Assembly: GCA_964035545.1 (NCBI GenBank)
Contig: OZ037768.1
Coordinates: forward strand, 9,477,241-9,541,240
Length of the DNA: 64,000 nucleotides
Reading direction: 5' to 3'
Source of the DNA: Bugula neritina
Lineage: Eukaryota > Bryozoa > Gymnolaemata > Cheilostomatida > Bugulidae
Every line of letters begins with the position of its first letter. The first letter of the stretch is position 1. A program made the position numbers and the translations under genes. The notes under the pieces are model-generated. The model was given only the letters and a program-made list of their open reading frames with translations, was not told where the DNA came from and did not search any database. Positions 1 through 25,009 of the stretch are shown piece by piece.

Positions 1-374
1 TCAACAATGAACATATAATGAGCTGGTTCTAAAAACTGCAAAAAGATTACTATCTGCTATAACTGTAAACTACATTTAGAATTGGAAACTAATAAGTAAG
101 TTTGTCCAGCCTGGCTATGTTTGCATATATGTACACAGCATAGCCAAGGATAATTTTAATGTTAATAACTGCAATGATACAAATACTTATTAGATTATTA
201 GCTTACAGTGTGCTAATACCAATTGAATTTGGATTTAACTTTTGCAAGTTTCCACTGAAATGCTAAAAAGTTGTAATAGAGAACTTTAATTTAGATTTTG
301 GTTTAGTTATTAAATTTCTATGAGTATCAGTTATGTTATTGTTATTTGAAGTTTATACTGGAAAATGTTGGCCC

Positions 375-459
375 ATTCACCAAATTTATGCTTTCACAGA
401 GTTTCTGCCCAATGACTAATCATTGGTTAGAAAGTCAGTGAAAGCATAAATTAGTGAAT
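375..459. repeat. 85-nt fold-back hairpin
   Basis: The left arm 375-415 and the reverse complement of the right arm 420-459 agree at roughly 33 of 41 positions with one indel, around a 4-base loop (CTAA). Both arms share TTTATGCTTTCAC and CCAATGA. Its size fits either a miRNA-precursor-like hairpin or a short fold-back transposon relic. It lies in the first intron of the 14-3-3 gene. Confidence 0.75.
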
Positions 460-1379
460 TGAAATTGAATTGAAATTCTTTGTGTCACCATAACAAAGAG
501 CTAAATAATAGTACTAGTAGTGATAATCTTATAACTAGTCATCATTGCCTTATATATGTTAGATATGCTTTGTGTTGAATATAATAGTTATATGCTATGT
601 TGCTCATATGGCATTAGATTTGTGCTTTACTAATTCGGAAGTCGGGACATTAGCATCTTTTTCTAAACATCTTTGAATTTGGCACACAAAAATACCATAG
701 AGACTATTTTATTAGCCCATTTAAATTTTTGAACCAAACTTTAAAGTAACGAACCAAATAAAGTAAAGTGGCTCACTTTTAAACTAAACTGCAACTGCAT
801 TATTTAAGCAACAAATCATGGAATATTAAATAAATAACTGCTACTGCTGGAGTTTCAAATAGTAAAATTTAAAATTATTATCAATTTAATTTAATTGAAA
901 CTAAAAGATATTAAATCTAATGTACTTCTAGGTTGAATGAGTAACCAAAATTTAAAACTGCCTCTGTTAATATCAAGGGAAATGGTATAGTAAAACTGTA
1001 AAACTAAATTACAAATAAGTAATAACCATAGTCTATAACTACAAGGAAGCTACATTTTTCAACGAATTGCCAATTTGATATTTTACAATTTAATTATTAA
1101 TAATTGGAGAAAAAAATGGAAAGTAATCTGAACATAGAGGACTCAAATATTAATTACTATTAGCATTAGTACTACTATTACAATATGAATATCAATATAC
1201 TCTAAAAGTAAAAATAAAAATCTATAAAGTCTTAACTCTCTAAAGTAAAACTAAAACTAAAAATCTCAAGCAAGTTCTCGGTTTTTGTAAAGTTCAATCT
1301 GAATCTCTAAGTCTAACCTCTTAAAGCTACACTTACTAACCCTAAGTCTTACTCAATTACATCTAGTTTTACAATTACT

Positions 1380-1610
1380 AATAGTATTACTGAATTAGTC
1401 AATTGAATTTAGTTTTATTGTTTCTGACTATCTCCGTCTGTGGGTGTTACAGTTACACTAACACTAACAGTAACGCCATACTGATACTGCGGCTCTTTAA
1501 AATTAACAACACTAACAGTAATAGTCTAACACAAAGTACGACTACAGTCTTACAGCTACACTTATTCTTACAATTACTGACTCTGTGAGTGAAAGTAAGT
1601 CAAAGTGTTA
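1380..1610. repeat. Degenerate hexamer array (STAACA-like)
   Basis: A tract with six-base quasi-periodicity, for example GTTACA GTTACA CTAACA CTAACA GTAACG, drifting into ACAGTA/ACACTA words. Looser versions reach back to about 1140. It is non-coding and belongs to the same style of repeat seen elsewhere in the window. Confidence 0.6.
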
Positions 1611-1669
1611 CTTTTAACTTCTTAGTTTATGATGAATATGAATATGATGAAGGAACTCATAAGTCTTAC

Positions 1670-1733
1670 CATCATATCTCTCAGCCTGCTCTGCCAACTT
1701 AGCCAAATAAACATTATCATCTCTATCAGCCAT
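1670..1733 (-). CDS. 14-3-3 protein (epsilon-like), first coding exon only
   Basis: Read from 1733 leftwards this gives 21 codons, MADRDDNVYLAKLAEQAERY plus D, then one base before a GTAAGA donor. It is the start of a 14-3-3 protein, a dimeric phosphoserine/phosphothreonine-binding adaptor of the cytosol. The AKLAEQAERYD block is the family's N-terminal dimerisation helix, and the DR-x-x-x-VY lead resembles the epsilon type. The exon ends in phase 1, so the next exon should start with two bases completing Glu or Asp. I see no second exon between 1 and 1669, so the first intron exceeds 1.6 kb and the rest lies left of the window. No other isoform can be excluded. Confidence 0.85.
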
Positions 1734-3185
1734 AATTATGAATTTTGAACTTTACTATCTCAACTAGAAAACGTCAGAACAAAGTGTATGAGTATAAACT
1801 AAAGAAGCTTATTTTTGAATGTCAAATCTTAGTTTCGTCGCTTGTCTAAGTTTCAATATGGCAGCTAAATTTGACCAACAAAAAGATGCTCTTCTGATGT
1901 AAACATTCCTTAGTATTTTCGAGAAACAAAAGTGTAGACAACTCCACAAGCGACATTTTCGCATAATTTTACAATTTGTAAAGTAGAAAATAGTATTTTT
2001 TTTTCAAGTGCCATGCATAGAGTTAGGTGCAGTTAAGAAAATTTTGACGAAAATTTGCTTGTTGAAAGCTCTTACGCTTGTTTTAGATGAGCCATACCAA
2101 CAGTTTCGAAAGTGTGGAAAACTATGGATACAACGTGACCCTGCATGACCAATAAGTGGGTTACCTACATCCAGAAATTTGCAGGTTAACGAAGCTATAA
2201 CAATTTATATAACTTTTGAAATTAGACAACTAAGCTGCATGTACACAGCTAACTAACAAAATTAATTTGCAATAAAAGATAACCATTAATGTTTGAAGTA
2301 TTTTCTTGTTTTGTATTGATCACTATTTTAAACGGTCAAGACCAAGCCTGAAGTTGGCTTTAAAATTGCATAGAGGTTATAAAATATACTTTGCTTTATT
2401 TTTTTTTTAATTTGTTTCCTGGTTACATTGGTGTGGAGAGATTTGCTATCAATGTTAGAACAAGGCATTTTCTAAAACTGTGTACACTTCTGGTAATCGA
2501 TTCTTAAATGCTACATGTCGATAAAGTGAGCAAAGGCTTGTTGGCTGAGTTTTCACCATAGCCCCAATTGTAGTTTACTGGTTAGCATGCTGGCTTTCAA
2601 TCCTATATATTTAATTGCGACTGTTCCACTGACCTATTTATATTTAGCACAGTTCATCAATAAAGTACAGTAATAGGGAAATAAAGATTTATTGTATATA
2701 ACTAAAAGCTACTTCATAGTATAAGGCAGGTCTACAAAGCTTCTTTCATATTCCATAATAGATGATGTAGGTTTGTATAATGATCAAATGTAGGTTTGCA
2801 TCTACAAATAATTTGTAGCCTGTAGGTATAATTTTGTACAATGGGTAATGGCATATCATGAAAATGCTCTTGAGATTGAAATTTTACAAGTTAACTTGAA
2901 ACAACTCTATTTACATATACCTACAAATTTCAAAGTAAACACTTGCGCATCCAAAATATTGATAATAGGTTTATATACAATAAACATATAATTATATGTG
3001 AAATTTAGGCCATGCAGTGTTTTAAAAAAGAAGTAGTAAGCTGAATGAATATTATAATACACTTGAAAAGTATTTACAGCTTATTGATAATTATGATGGA
3101 GAACTACAAATTAATAAAATAGTAACAAAACTTTACAGGAGATCGATGCAAGAATATAATAAAATAATCAACTTTGATAAATGAT
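1734..3185. other. Intergenic: 14-3-3 upstream region and receptor 3' UTR
   Basis: No coding potential seen. The part from about 1750 to 2150 is relatively CpG-containing and lies just upstream of the 14-3-3 start codon, so it probably holds its promoter and 5' UTR. The right-hand part should carry the 3' UTR of the MET-like gene. Confidence 0.5.
2688..2693 (-). terminator. Candidate polyadenylation signal for the MET-like gene
   Basis: AATAAA on the minus strand about 490 bases past the stop codon at 3186. It is the nearest clear canonical hexamer I found downstream on that strand; actual use is inferred. Confidence 0.35.
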
Positions 3186-14961
<11,776 letters not shown>

Positions 14962-16232
14962 GTTTTACTTCCAGTTAGATTTTGTTACCCTGTAAAAAAT
15001 AACAGGAAATTACAGCTTTTGTCTAAATAACTTAACTTGCATGTTACATTTTACAGATTGCTGTAATTTTCAAAAGTTAATTATACCACAAATGTTTTCG
15101 GGCTTCATCATATTTAAAATGCATAATATCTTATCATAAAACACTCACTATAAGCTATCGGGGGAAAAAATAAGATGCCACTAACTAAACAGCTGGAGAA
15201 TGTATCATTAAATCACCATCATAATTATAATAGCAACTGATGGGATAAATACACTCCTACAAAAATAAACAGCAAAAACTATTTGAGTTATAAATTATAA
15301 TCTTTCAGACTAATTGCAATTAATGATTGATTTATAAATGTTATGTATTAAAACTATTTTATATTAAAATTAGTCACTACACACGAAGGTAAAATGCTAT
15401 AAAGTACGTATAAAGTTGAAAAATAAGTGCAAGCCTAAACTTTTTAAACGCTTGAAGTTGTTAGCAAAATAAGATGTAAGAAATACACTTGAAATCAACC
15501 ATTAAATTGTTAAGGGTAAAGTCTCCAAGGGTAAAATTTAAAATAAAATGTTTTAGCTCTCATTGGTTTTGAATTTAAACAATAATCAAGCAAAAGTCTT
15601 GAAAAAGTCAGGGATAAACTTAGACCTTAAAGACATCCTAAGTACTATAATTGCTACAGATTTTTAGTTAATAAAGACTATATCAATATGTGATTGTACT
15701 GCTCAGGATTGATAGGCCATCAACAGATAATATAACGCTGAGAGCAATTATTTTTAATGCAATTTATTTTTAAGTACTAAGTAGAAACAATTAGAAAATA
15801 GCATAATCTTACCACGATCAAAAGGCAAAGGGTAGCATTTAGTAATTATCCTATCAGTTGAGCTTTTGAGTGCAAAAGTAAAATAAACCAGCTTAAAAAT
15901 GTTCAGTTGAGCAGATAAATTTATTCAGTTCCGATAAAACTATCTCATTTTTAAACCATAAGTCAGGTGGTTCTTCTCGCTATTTTAAAACTCTTCTGCT
16001 GTTTCATAAACCAATGAGCAAACTGGGTAAATTTCTACAGTCCAGTTCCACTTATACTAAGGTTCCCATGCTTTCCTATGCGCGCGTGAAAACAAAACCA
16101 CGTGCCAATGTTTTGACATGTTGCAGCGCAAGTGACGTAAAAAAATGGCGCTGAATGACTAGCTTCCATCTGATCAATGTCGATACAACTTTATCTGGTT
16201 TCTTTTAATATTGTTGAATATAGTTCATCAGA
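14962..16232. promoter_or_regulatory. Divergent intergenic region between MET-like and NELF-C/D genes
   Basis: About 1.27 kb separates two start codons pointing away from each other. Towards NELF-C/D (16070-16235) is a small CpG-bearing cluster: CACGTG E-box at 16099-16104, CRE-like TGACGTAA at 16133-16140, and YY1-like AAAATGGCGC at 16142-16151. The ATG in the last motif opens a five-codon upstream ORF ending TAG at 16162. The MET side shows only AT-rich sequence plus a probable 5' UTR splice acceptor. Confidence 0.55.
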
Positions 16233-19200
16233 ATGGATTACGATGAAAATTTGAGCGACGAAGAAGCGGAGGTACTTTTGAAATTATCTGTGAACAATTT
16301 ATGATTAATTTTTTCTGGAACTGAAAGTGAAAAATTGTCACTGAATCTGATTTTCATCTCAAACTCAAACTGAAAGTGAGACTGTTTCAGTTTACAACTA
16401 TTAGTAGTAGTAGTGATAGTGGTAGTAGAAGTGGTACTACTACTACTAAAATTAAAACTATTTATGCACACTAAGGCCCTAGTAGTAGTACCAGTAGCAG
16501 TAGGCAAGTAGACACAAATTCAGGTTGAATGATTATATTTAATATTATTACTATTAGTGGTTGGATCACAGCTTTTTACTAGTGTTAGTGTAATCTTCAA
16601 GTGACGCAGTAACACTTATACTAATAGTTCAAGCCTAGTTAGGGAAAGATAAGACTCTTTTTGAGATGTAAATTAATCTTAGTACAGCTGTTTGTTAGAG
16701 CTTTCCATGAATGCGTCAGTTCTAGTGCTCAGTCCCAGTATTTTGCTATCTTCTCTGACTATTTCTCTTTTACCTGATGTCAGCTATCACAATATGGTGG
16801 TGTGTGTTTAAATCCCAATATGAATATAGTAATATGTTGTCACTTTCTAGTCTTTTGGCTAATCATGCTAATACTGTACTTTAGTTTGAGGAACATCGCG
16901 ATGACCATGATGATGAGGTTACTCGGCAAGAATGCACACACAAATTCTCAATGCCTGATTACATTATGGAACCAAGTGTGTTTGCTACTTTACAAAGGTA
17001 TATGGATTACCCACTATCTTTGTCATTTGTATTACTTACTTGATTGATTACATGCTTTTCATTTTGTATGGTGTTTCATGTGTGTTTACTATATTTAATT
17101 TTCAGGTACTTTGAAGCTGGTGGACTTCCAGAGCAGGTGGTGGACATGTTGTCAAATAACTACATGGCCATGGCTCAAACAGCTAATCTTCTAGCTGAAT
17201 GGCTAATCTTAGCAGGTCTAGTGTACAGCAGTACAACTTATTTTTTGTTCTTCAGTAGAAAATCGATTTCTTCCGTATATTTTATGGAAATCATCTAAGT
17301 AAGTTTCCATATAATATATGTAGATTTCTTATAAGTTGATGAAAAAAAAGCTATTTTGTAAATTTGAATACAGGTACTGATATAAGGACTGTGCAAGAAT
17401 TAGTGGAGAACCACTTGAAAGATATGATCTTAAAGCATTTTGACACTAAAAAAGCTGATGCTATATTTGCAGATGGTGAGGTAATTTGCTGTTCCAAGTA
17501 GTTTATTTTCTATTTTAAAACTTTTGTTCAAGAATTACTTACACTCTTTGCTATCATATCTTATTTATTTAGCTGTTATGTAATTAATTGGTTTTTTTTT
17601 CTTTTGCTTATATATATGCTGCATATTGCCAAAGCTTAATTTAAAATATATGAAGATATTCTTTAAAATAAAAACTAACAAAAAAGCTCTACGGAGAGGC
17701 ACTGATTTGTACCATTTTCTGTAGACTCCAGAATGGCTTCAAGAGATGATAGAGTTCCCCACCTGGAGGATGTTATTTTATAAACTGGCAGAAGAATACC
17801 CAGATTGTCTTATGTTAAATTTCACTGTGAAGGTTAAATTTTAGCCTAACAATTTACCATGTTTTCATTGCTTGTATTTTCCTCATACCTTCTAATCATA
17901 CTTTGGCAGAACTCTTGGTAATTAAGTTGTAGACGTAACAGTTCAACTACTATGATTTTGGCCACTGCATTGGCCAGGCATTTGAAAAAGTTGACTCCAT
18001 TTTCCTATTGGCTAAACCGCAGTGATCTGTGTTGTTCATACCAAAATACACTTTAAATAATTATTTAGCTAACCAGTTACTATGAAGTAGGTGTAGTAAT
18101 GGAGAGATTGGGGAAAGCCTGAGTTCTAGATTAAAAATGTAGCAAGGAAAGTTTTGTTCCTGCAAGAATTTCACTTCCAAAACGTCCCAAACCAAAATCT
18201 GTAATGAAAATTAATGAACTATGGACTTTTCTCCGCTACTGCACCTAATGAGTATTTCAGAGTTTCATTAGGAAAGTTGTTTTACAGTTGATTTCTGATG
18301 CTGGATACCAAGGAGAAATAACTTCTGTATCTACAGCGTGCCATCAGCTAGAGGTCTTCTCACGGGTTCTCAAAACCTCCATTTCCTCTTATCTCAATGA
18401 CACAGATAGCTTTCTTAAGCACAACATTTCAGACTTGGCTGTAAGTTTTAATAACGGTTTAGGATTTTAATCATGTTCACTTTAAGATTTTTCAATGCAG
18501 TAGACCCTGTTTATTGTAAGAAGAACAAAAGCAGCTATATATATTTTTTGAGTTTTTATTTCTACAACTTCCAACAATTACCAGAAAAGCAACAGTTTAT
18601 TGGTAATAATAAAGGGGTGGTGCTATTTAATGTGGGGATGTTCAATATGAAAATACTTGTATTCATAAGCATTTTTGCTAATATTACTCATAATTTTGGG
18701 GAGGGGGCACTTATTGAATGACTATTTTTAAATATTCTCCCTTGTCATAGATCGTTAAAGACTTGGGTTATAAATTGCTAATTTATTGTTTATATTATAT
18801 TACTTTGTTTCATCAAGAAACCTTTTTTCAACTCAGTTAAACTATGATTAAATTTACAGAAAATGGTTTGTCATGGTGAACACACGTACTTGTACTCTCA
18901 AATCCTCCTGTACACACTGAGTCAAGAGAGTAAAGGAGGTGCCAAGATAAAGAGACTCAGTCAAGAGCTGCAGATTCATGCAAAGGAGAGGTTAGCAGTG
19001 AACTGGTCTCCTGCTAACGCTATGCTTTTTCAACCTAAAGTTATTGTATTACTAGGTTCAACTACTGCTAGTCTACTGACGTTATAGCTGAGTAGTTCGT
19101 TCACCCAGGAGCTCTAGGCTTTGGCTAATCCCACAGCAAATTGAAGCTGCAAATTCATTTGCAAATAAGAGCAGCTCATTGATGGGATCCACTAATATGC

Positions 19201-22200
19201 CATCCACTGTACAGGCAACTGGTGCCAGTGCTTCTAATATTGTACATCGGCTCTCCAGAAATCCCAGTTTTAAACATAGTGTTTCATCAAACTATACTTG
19301 TAATTCATGGTATTATATATTGTACTATACTTATTTATTTTTTTCAAGAACATCTGAGTTAACGGAGAATTATTTTTCTCATTCAATTTAGAGGTCTGGA
19401 TGTAACTGCTGTAACGTGCTCACTCATTGGAGGATCAAAGCACGCCAGAGCTTGCCAGGCCACAGCTGCAATGTTATCTAAAAGTAGCATTAACCCTGCA
19501 GACGTGACAATTTTATACACAGCCTACTCTAGCCCAGATCCTCCCCCAGTAGAGATGATTCGAAATCCTTGCCTACTAAGTATTATTTCCTAGATTATAA
19601 TTCAACTTTAATTAAAATTTTTATGAAATTTCAGCTATTTTGTTCTTCCAATAGCTCACAAAATGGTAGTTATGCAAAGCTTTCTGGGTAAATTGAAATC
19701 AAAAAGTCAAGGATTATTATGACATCAACCTTTATGGTTCTCAGCATGATATGCTTTGATTTAATGTTTTTTACTGTCGAAGTTCTATCTATTAATGCTT
19801 CATCCTGGTAAAATTTTGGTGTTGCAGATTTATTCATAGACGGGTTGTTCACACCCGGATTGAAAATTAATCCAGAGCACAAAGAAAAGTATTTACACAT
19901 TTTGGCTTATGCAACTACCATATCTGAAACATATAAAAGGGTAAGTCAACAGTCCCATTATTTTCACACCTGACATGAATTATTCTGCACACAGCTGCCA
20001 AAAACATTATTGTTGCTGAATTCTCACTGGTCATTAAAAGGCAATTATAGTTGCATTATCAATGGTGATGATAAAGTGATGATTAAATATTGGCAAATCA
20101 ACTCCAGGTATAAGTAGTAAATCTCAACCACATATTTGACCTACAAATGCTGATCTTCTATTATGTACGTCACAATATTTTCTATTTTAATTTAGAAGTT
20201 GTCGTAATCATCTACACCATACCATTCACTGAAAAAATATTCAACACCAAGGTACCTTCTTGTTTAGGGAGTTCGAAAATCTGTAAACAAAGATGACTTG
20301 AGTTCCACTCGAAAATTTTTGAAAAAAGCTCAAGAAATTTGCAGCGAAAACACTGGAGGTCAAGAGCTCATTGCTGATATACCCACCCTCTTTGAATGCC
20401 TCCAGTTAGTTAGTTGTATATCTATAATACAATAGAATCCCTCCAATAGCTTTATGCCTGCATATATATCAACTAGAAAAGTTGAGCTACATTGACTACA
20501 GGTTTTACAAGTCTTGTTTTTATTATAACAATTAAATTATTATACTATGCTGCTCTATGAAGTATACCATGTATCGCTATGAACTATAAACAAGTATAAA
20601 TTATAAATTTGTGTAAAAAATTGTTATCTGTATCTAAAAAAAGGGTATATCTTGAAATGACCTGAAACTTGAGCGCTCTTGCAAACTCTCATTCATCCTA
20701 AGATATGTTTACCAAATGCAATGCCATTTATTTGCATGTTGATTTAGATATCCAGTGGCAGCCAAAGGAATACTGACCTGGATTAAACACATTGTCTCCG
20801 ATACTAAATATTTTGTACACAATACGGATCATACTCCTGTTCATCTTATACTTCTCGATGAGGTTAGACTTGAATGCCTTTCTTTGAAAAATTAAATACA
20901 TGATGTATTTTTCCAATGTTGGTTTCAATTTATTTTAGAATTAACCGTGTGTATACTTTAATCTAAATGTTTTTGTATTCTAATGTAATAACCAAGTGGG
21001 CTGAAGTTTTTCAAACTGATCAAATTGAAGAGGGAGTTTGGAATTAAACTTGACATTATTTACAATGTAGCTACAATGATTCTGTGTGAATTTTTCCTGC
21101 AGGTATCGACTTGCCAGCCCCTACTGCAGGAACAGGCTCAGCAGCTTCTGGTCAAGTTATTCGAGTCAAGTCATGAGGAAGTTGATGTTTTAGTTCAGGT
21201 AAGCGTTCCTCTCAGACCCAGCTGCCTGGAACTACTCTCTTAGGTTTTACGCAGTATTCATAACTCCAGTGCGAAACCTTTGGCTGTATACTGTAGTAAA
21301 GTGTTGTGTCTTTGTTCAGTACTAACACCAACTCATAGTAACTAAGTTTATATGCTTACTGAGAGTCTATATACTTACTGCATCCTGTGGTACCCTTTGA
21401 ATTACTTATTGAATTTTATTGTGAGTTCAAGTTTAGGCTTTGAATTTTGTCATTTTTCAGCTGGACTTGAAAAAAATGCTGTTAGATAGAATGGTGCATT
21501 TAGTCAGCAAAGGTTACGTGCTGCCAGTATGTTCATACGTGAAGTCATGCTTTGAAAACCAAGGCTGTGACATTTCTCTGATCAGATATTTTCTCACTGA
21601 GGTAAGTGAACAAACTCATGTACATCATCTGTAAAGCTGTATAAAAACTCAATTGGTGTGCTAATGTCCTTAATGTAATGCTAGGTGCTGGATATTATTG
21701 AGCCTCCATACAGTAAAGAGTTTGCAAAGATCATGTATCCGCTGATAAACAACGAAGACATCACAGCTAGTTTACGTACTGACGATGGGGCAGATGATGC
21801 TTCTAACTTTCTGAGTGAGTCTTTTAGACTAGCTGTTTCTACTTGACTACCATTAAATGGTTTATAAACTTCCACTATTAGAAAGCATTCATTTATTACA
21901 AGACGAATTATGGTTGGCTATAAGAAATTGTAGAGAAATATATCCTTCATCGCTTTTTATTTATTTTCTAATGTGTGATTGTACAATTTCTTAATTGACA
22001 GCATTCTTACCTGCATTATGAGTGTTTTATTATTTACTTACTTTGTTTAATGAAATTCAAACCTTGAAGCATTTTTATTAAAATAATATTCTTCAATGCC
22101 ATCAGCTCAGCAGCTTCAATTATACTGACTCATTCACCAGCTTTCTGCATGTTGAAGTTTTCTTGTATGGAAATTATACTTAAATAACTATATGCAACTG

Positions 22201-23331
22201 GCTCATTTTACTCTTACTATATTAGCTGTTTTGAGAAAGGAAAACATCATTTAGTTTTGATCATCTATGTTGTGCTCCTGTTTTCACCATTGCACTAAGG
22301 AGTCCTCGAAACTTTAGTGGAATAGTCAAAAGTTTTACGTGTTTAGATCAACCAAGACAATTATAAATATGCTATGATATCTGGCATCTCAGTGGTAGTT
22401 TGTGCCAAGTGATTCCTATCATCCCCTAATAAGTTGAGTTCATTTACACATGAGTCTGAGTTGATCGCTCTGTGAACTGGGTTTGAATAGACTAAGACTC
22501 CATCACTTGGTACATGGCATGTCTGAAGATAAACTAGGAAAGTGGCTGTCTCAGTCTGCCATGGAATAAGAATAGTTCTCAGCTATTAGTAGTCCAGGCA
22601 CGGCAGCCTTCAGTGTGATAATCACGCTGGCATCTCCTTAGAAGTCAGTTATGTTTGACACAAGAGGACATCTGCTACATCTCAGATTCTATCAGTCTCT
22701 CTAACCAGGATGCACCCATTATCTCCTTTTCTCCTGTAACTCTTTTGTTTTGATGAAACTTTTTCCCAGCTCAGGCATTACCATGTCTCAACACTTACTC
22801 TTTGACAAGATCACAATCTGATTTCAAGGTTTTAATATTTTATCAGTATGATATTCATAACTTTGCTATGGAATCTATATTATATACATGTAGGTAGATT
22901 TCTGTAATATAAGTTGAATATATTAAATATTTAAATCAATACAACTAATATTACAATTTGCTATGGGTGATTTGCTTTTTAATTTTGTGATAACCTGTAT
23001 GTGTTATATATTTAAAAAAAATCCAAAGACTGTAGACATGCTGACAGTTTACTTTTTTAACCAATACTTTTTGTTCTGTAGAAAATATGCACCCTCAAAC
23101 TGCACCTATGCAATGTCTAAATTACTGTGTTATCAAATTAGACAGAATGCCAATAGATGCAATTATCTTAATGCAACCACCACACTATCACAAGAGACAT
23201 AAGTTTTGTTCTTATCATTCTTATACTCTACTTTGTAGCTATATAGACTTTTGGTATTATTTTTAGGTTATTGCGATGAAAATTTCAAAGGAGATGCCAT
23301 CTTCTCAAAGCAAACTACTACAAGTTTATGA
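16233..23331 (+). CDS. NELFCD: Negative elongation factor C/D (TH1-like)
   Basis: Subunit of the nuclear NELF complex, which with DSIF holds RNA polymerase II paused near promoters; NELF-C/D bridges NELF-A and NELF-B. The assembled product is 581 aa (family about 590). It starts with an acidic stretch, then conserved blocks [71 protein letters not shown] and [16 protein letters not shown]. Exons: 16233-16271, 16885-16997, 17106-17215, 17374-17480, 17725-17832, 18288-18440, 18860-18990, 19392-19579, 19828-19940, 20268-20404, 20748-20862, 21103-21198, 21461-21601, 21685-21814, 23267-23331. Phases agree throughout. Exon 3 uses a weak donor (GTCTAG). The last exon ends NFLSYCDENF then a 13-residue extension, aligning with the short conserved C-terminus of animal orthologues. 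Confidence 0.95.
16390..16500. repeat. TAG/ACT trinucleotide-rich tract
   Basis: Intron 1 of NELF-C/D contains runs of TAGTAGTAG, GGTAGTAGAAG and TACTACTACTAC with interruptions. It is simple-sequence DNA; the open frame through it on the minus strand (Ser/Thr-rich) is an artefact. Confidence 0.7.
22380..22820. other. Compositionally distinct segment in NELF-C/D intron 14
   Basis: This part of the 1.45-kb last intron is visibly richer in G and C than the intron around it and has no open frame of note. A GGGTTTGAATAG string near 22481 resembles a worn Pol III B box, so a degenerate SINE is possible, but no convincing A box, poly-A tail or target duplication was found. Confidence 0.3.
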
Positions 23332-23597
23332 GAAACTGGTGAAATATATGAATCATTATACATTAGTCTCTTAATGTAAAATATTTTTTGTAGAGTCGTT
23401 GATACACCTACTGATTCCATTTGGTATAATATGTCTACTACCACATGTTGAATGTCTGTAATTTTGTATATAAGCTTGTCTGTACATGTAGCAATACAAG
23501 TTAGCAGTTATTGATTTATTTATATTATAGCTATCAAATATATTCTTTTTTTACGAAAGTATTGATTTTGTTTTCATTTTCTGTTTGTATGGCAAAC

Positions 23598-23603
23598 AAT
23601 AAA
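23598..23603 (+). terminator. Polyadenylation signal of NELF-C/D
   Basis: AATAAA 267 bases after the NELF-C/D stop codon; a second AATAAA follows at 23643-23648. Confidence 0.6.
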
Positions 23604-24479
23604 AGCCTGTATATACAGAAACAATGTGTGTATAGTATGTCATAATAAATCGATAATTACTTTGTCATTGCTAATTGTTATAAATTGTCTTTAATTACAA
23701 TTCTTATGAAGCTTTGTAGTTATGAACTTATAAATAATTTGTGAAAGCTAGTTGTGTGCAACTATATGACCAGGGTGGAGCCTTATAAGAATATATAGAA
23801 CATGATTTCAATAACTGGTTTTTGCCTTGTTTTAGCCTCATTCCAAAACAACACAACATTGATCAGTAACAAAATGTCCTTGTTACCTATTATAACTAAG
23901 TTATAAATCTAATTTATTATTGTAAAATTTGACCATGATTCAACAAAAAAGAATGTTGACAAGCTGTATGCTTTAATAATACAAAAAAGGCTCAATCAAC
24001 TTGATACTATATTTTAAGAGGAAAGGCAGCTCTTATATTATGAATATTGACTTCAAGCAAACTGCACAATATTAGTAAATAAGTAACCGTACAAATAATT
24101 CAATTTTAAAATAATATGAAAGCCTAAAATATAGCTTGATGTTCATATTTGTGCATTACAGCTAGAGACAAAAATGTAGGAATTCGAAAAAAGTAAATTT
24201 TGCACTAAGCTGTTTCACAAACTAACATTCTAAATACAAAATGGGATTATCCTCTCACTGACTAAGCAAAAATTAAAACGAGAATTTTCACCTGTCTGAA
24301 AATAGTTGTCTTCTCTAATGACGGGTAAGATAACTCTATTAAAATAAGCTAATGGGATTGTAAAATTAAACTGGTCAATAGTAAAATATTCGCGTTATGG
24401 AAGTCGCGCAGTAGATTCATTATGATTTAATCAATTAAAAGGTAAATCACAAAATACATTCACAATATATCAAGTATGA

Positions 24480-24670
24480 ATATCATAATAATAATAATGC
24501 CAAATGTAGCAGTAATACTAATAGTAATAGTAAACACTAAATTATTAAAAATAAATAGTAATACTTGTAATTCAAATTGTACTTGTACTACTAGTACTAC
24601 TTATAGTTATACTAATACTAAGTCTAATAGTAATAGTAATACTGAATAATAGTATTACTATTAGTATTAC
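24480..24670. repeat. Degenerate hexamer array (ASTAAT/ASTATT-like)
   Basis: Successive words such as ACTAAT, AGTAAT, AGTAAT, ACTTAT, AGTTAT and TATTAC with a period of about six and C/G alternation at the third base of the ASTA core. Confidence 0.6.
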
Positions 24671-25009
24671 TTAATCTAGCTATAAATACCTTATCTAGCT
24701 AGTTATACTCAGTTAATAAGTTATAGCTTATAGTTAAACTTAATCTTATACCTAACCTAATCTTAATCTAGGCCACAGGCTTGTCTCAAAAGTCAATTTC
24801 TCCATTACTGCACCTGCCTCTAAGACTAATTCATTGAATTTAAAATTAATCATTGAATTTAATTTGAATCATTAAATGATTAATTTATCATTATTATTTT
24901 GATAATCAATCAATTATCATCAATTATTATACTTGGGATATTCAATTTCATATTGATACTGAATTTGATCTTCATATTCAAAATAAATTCATATGGTCAT
25001 AATTCACTA

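Larger units (their letters stand above)
1..1669 (-). other. Part of intron 1 of the 14-3-3 gene
   Basis: AT-rich sequence with no exon that I can recognise on either strand. It contains a fold-back hairpin (375-459) and a degenerate hexamer-repeat tract (about 1140-1610). The small open frame at 1403-1588 lies in the repeat tract and is not credible as a gene. Confidence 0.6.

Noticed and set aside
16238-16507. Ser/Thr-rich open frame on the minus strand
   Set aside because: It is antisense to NELF-C/D exon 1 and runs through a TAG/ACT trinucleotide tract.
22380-22820. tRNA-derived SINE
   Set aside because: Only a worn B-box-like string is present; no clear A box at proper spacing, no tail and no target duplication.
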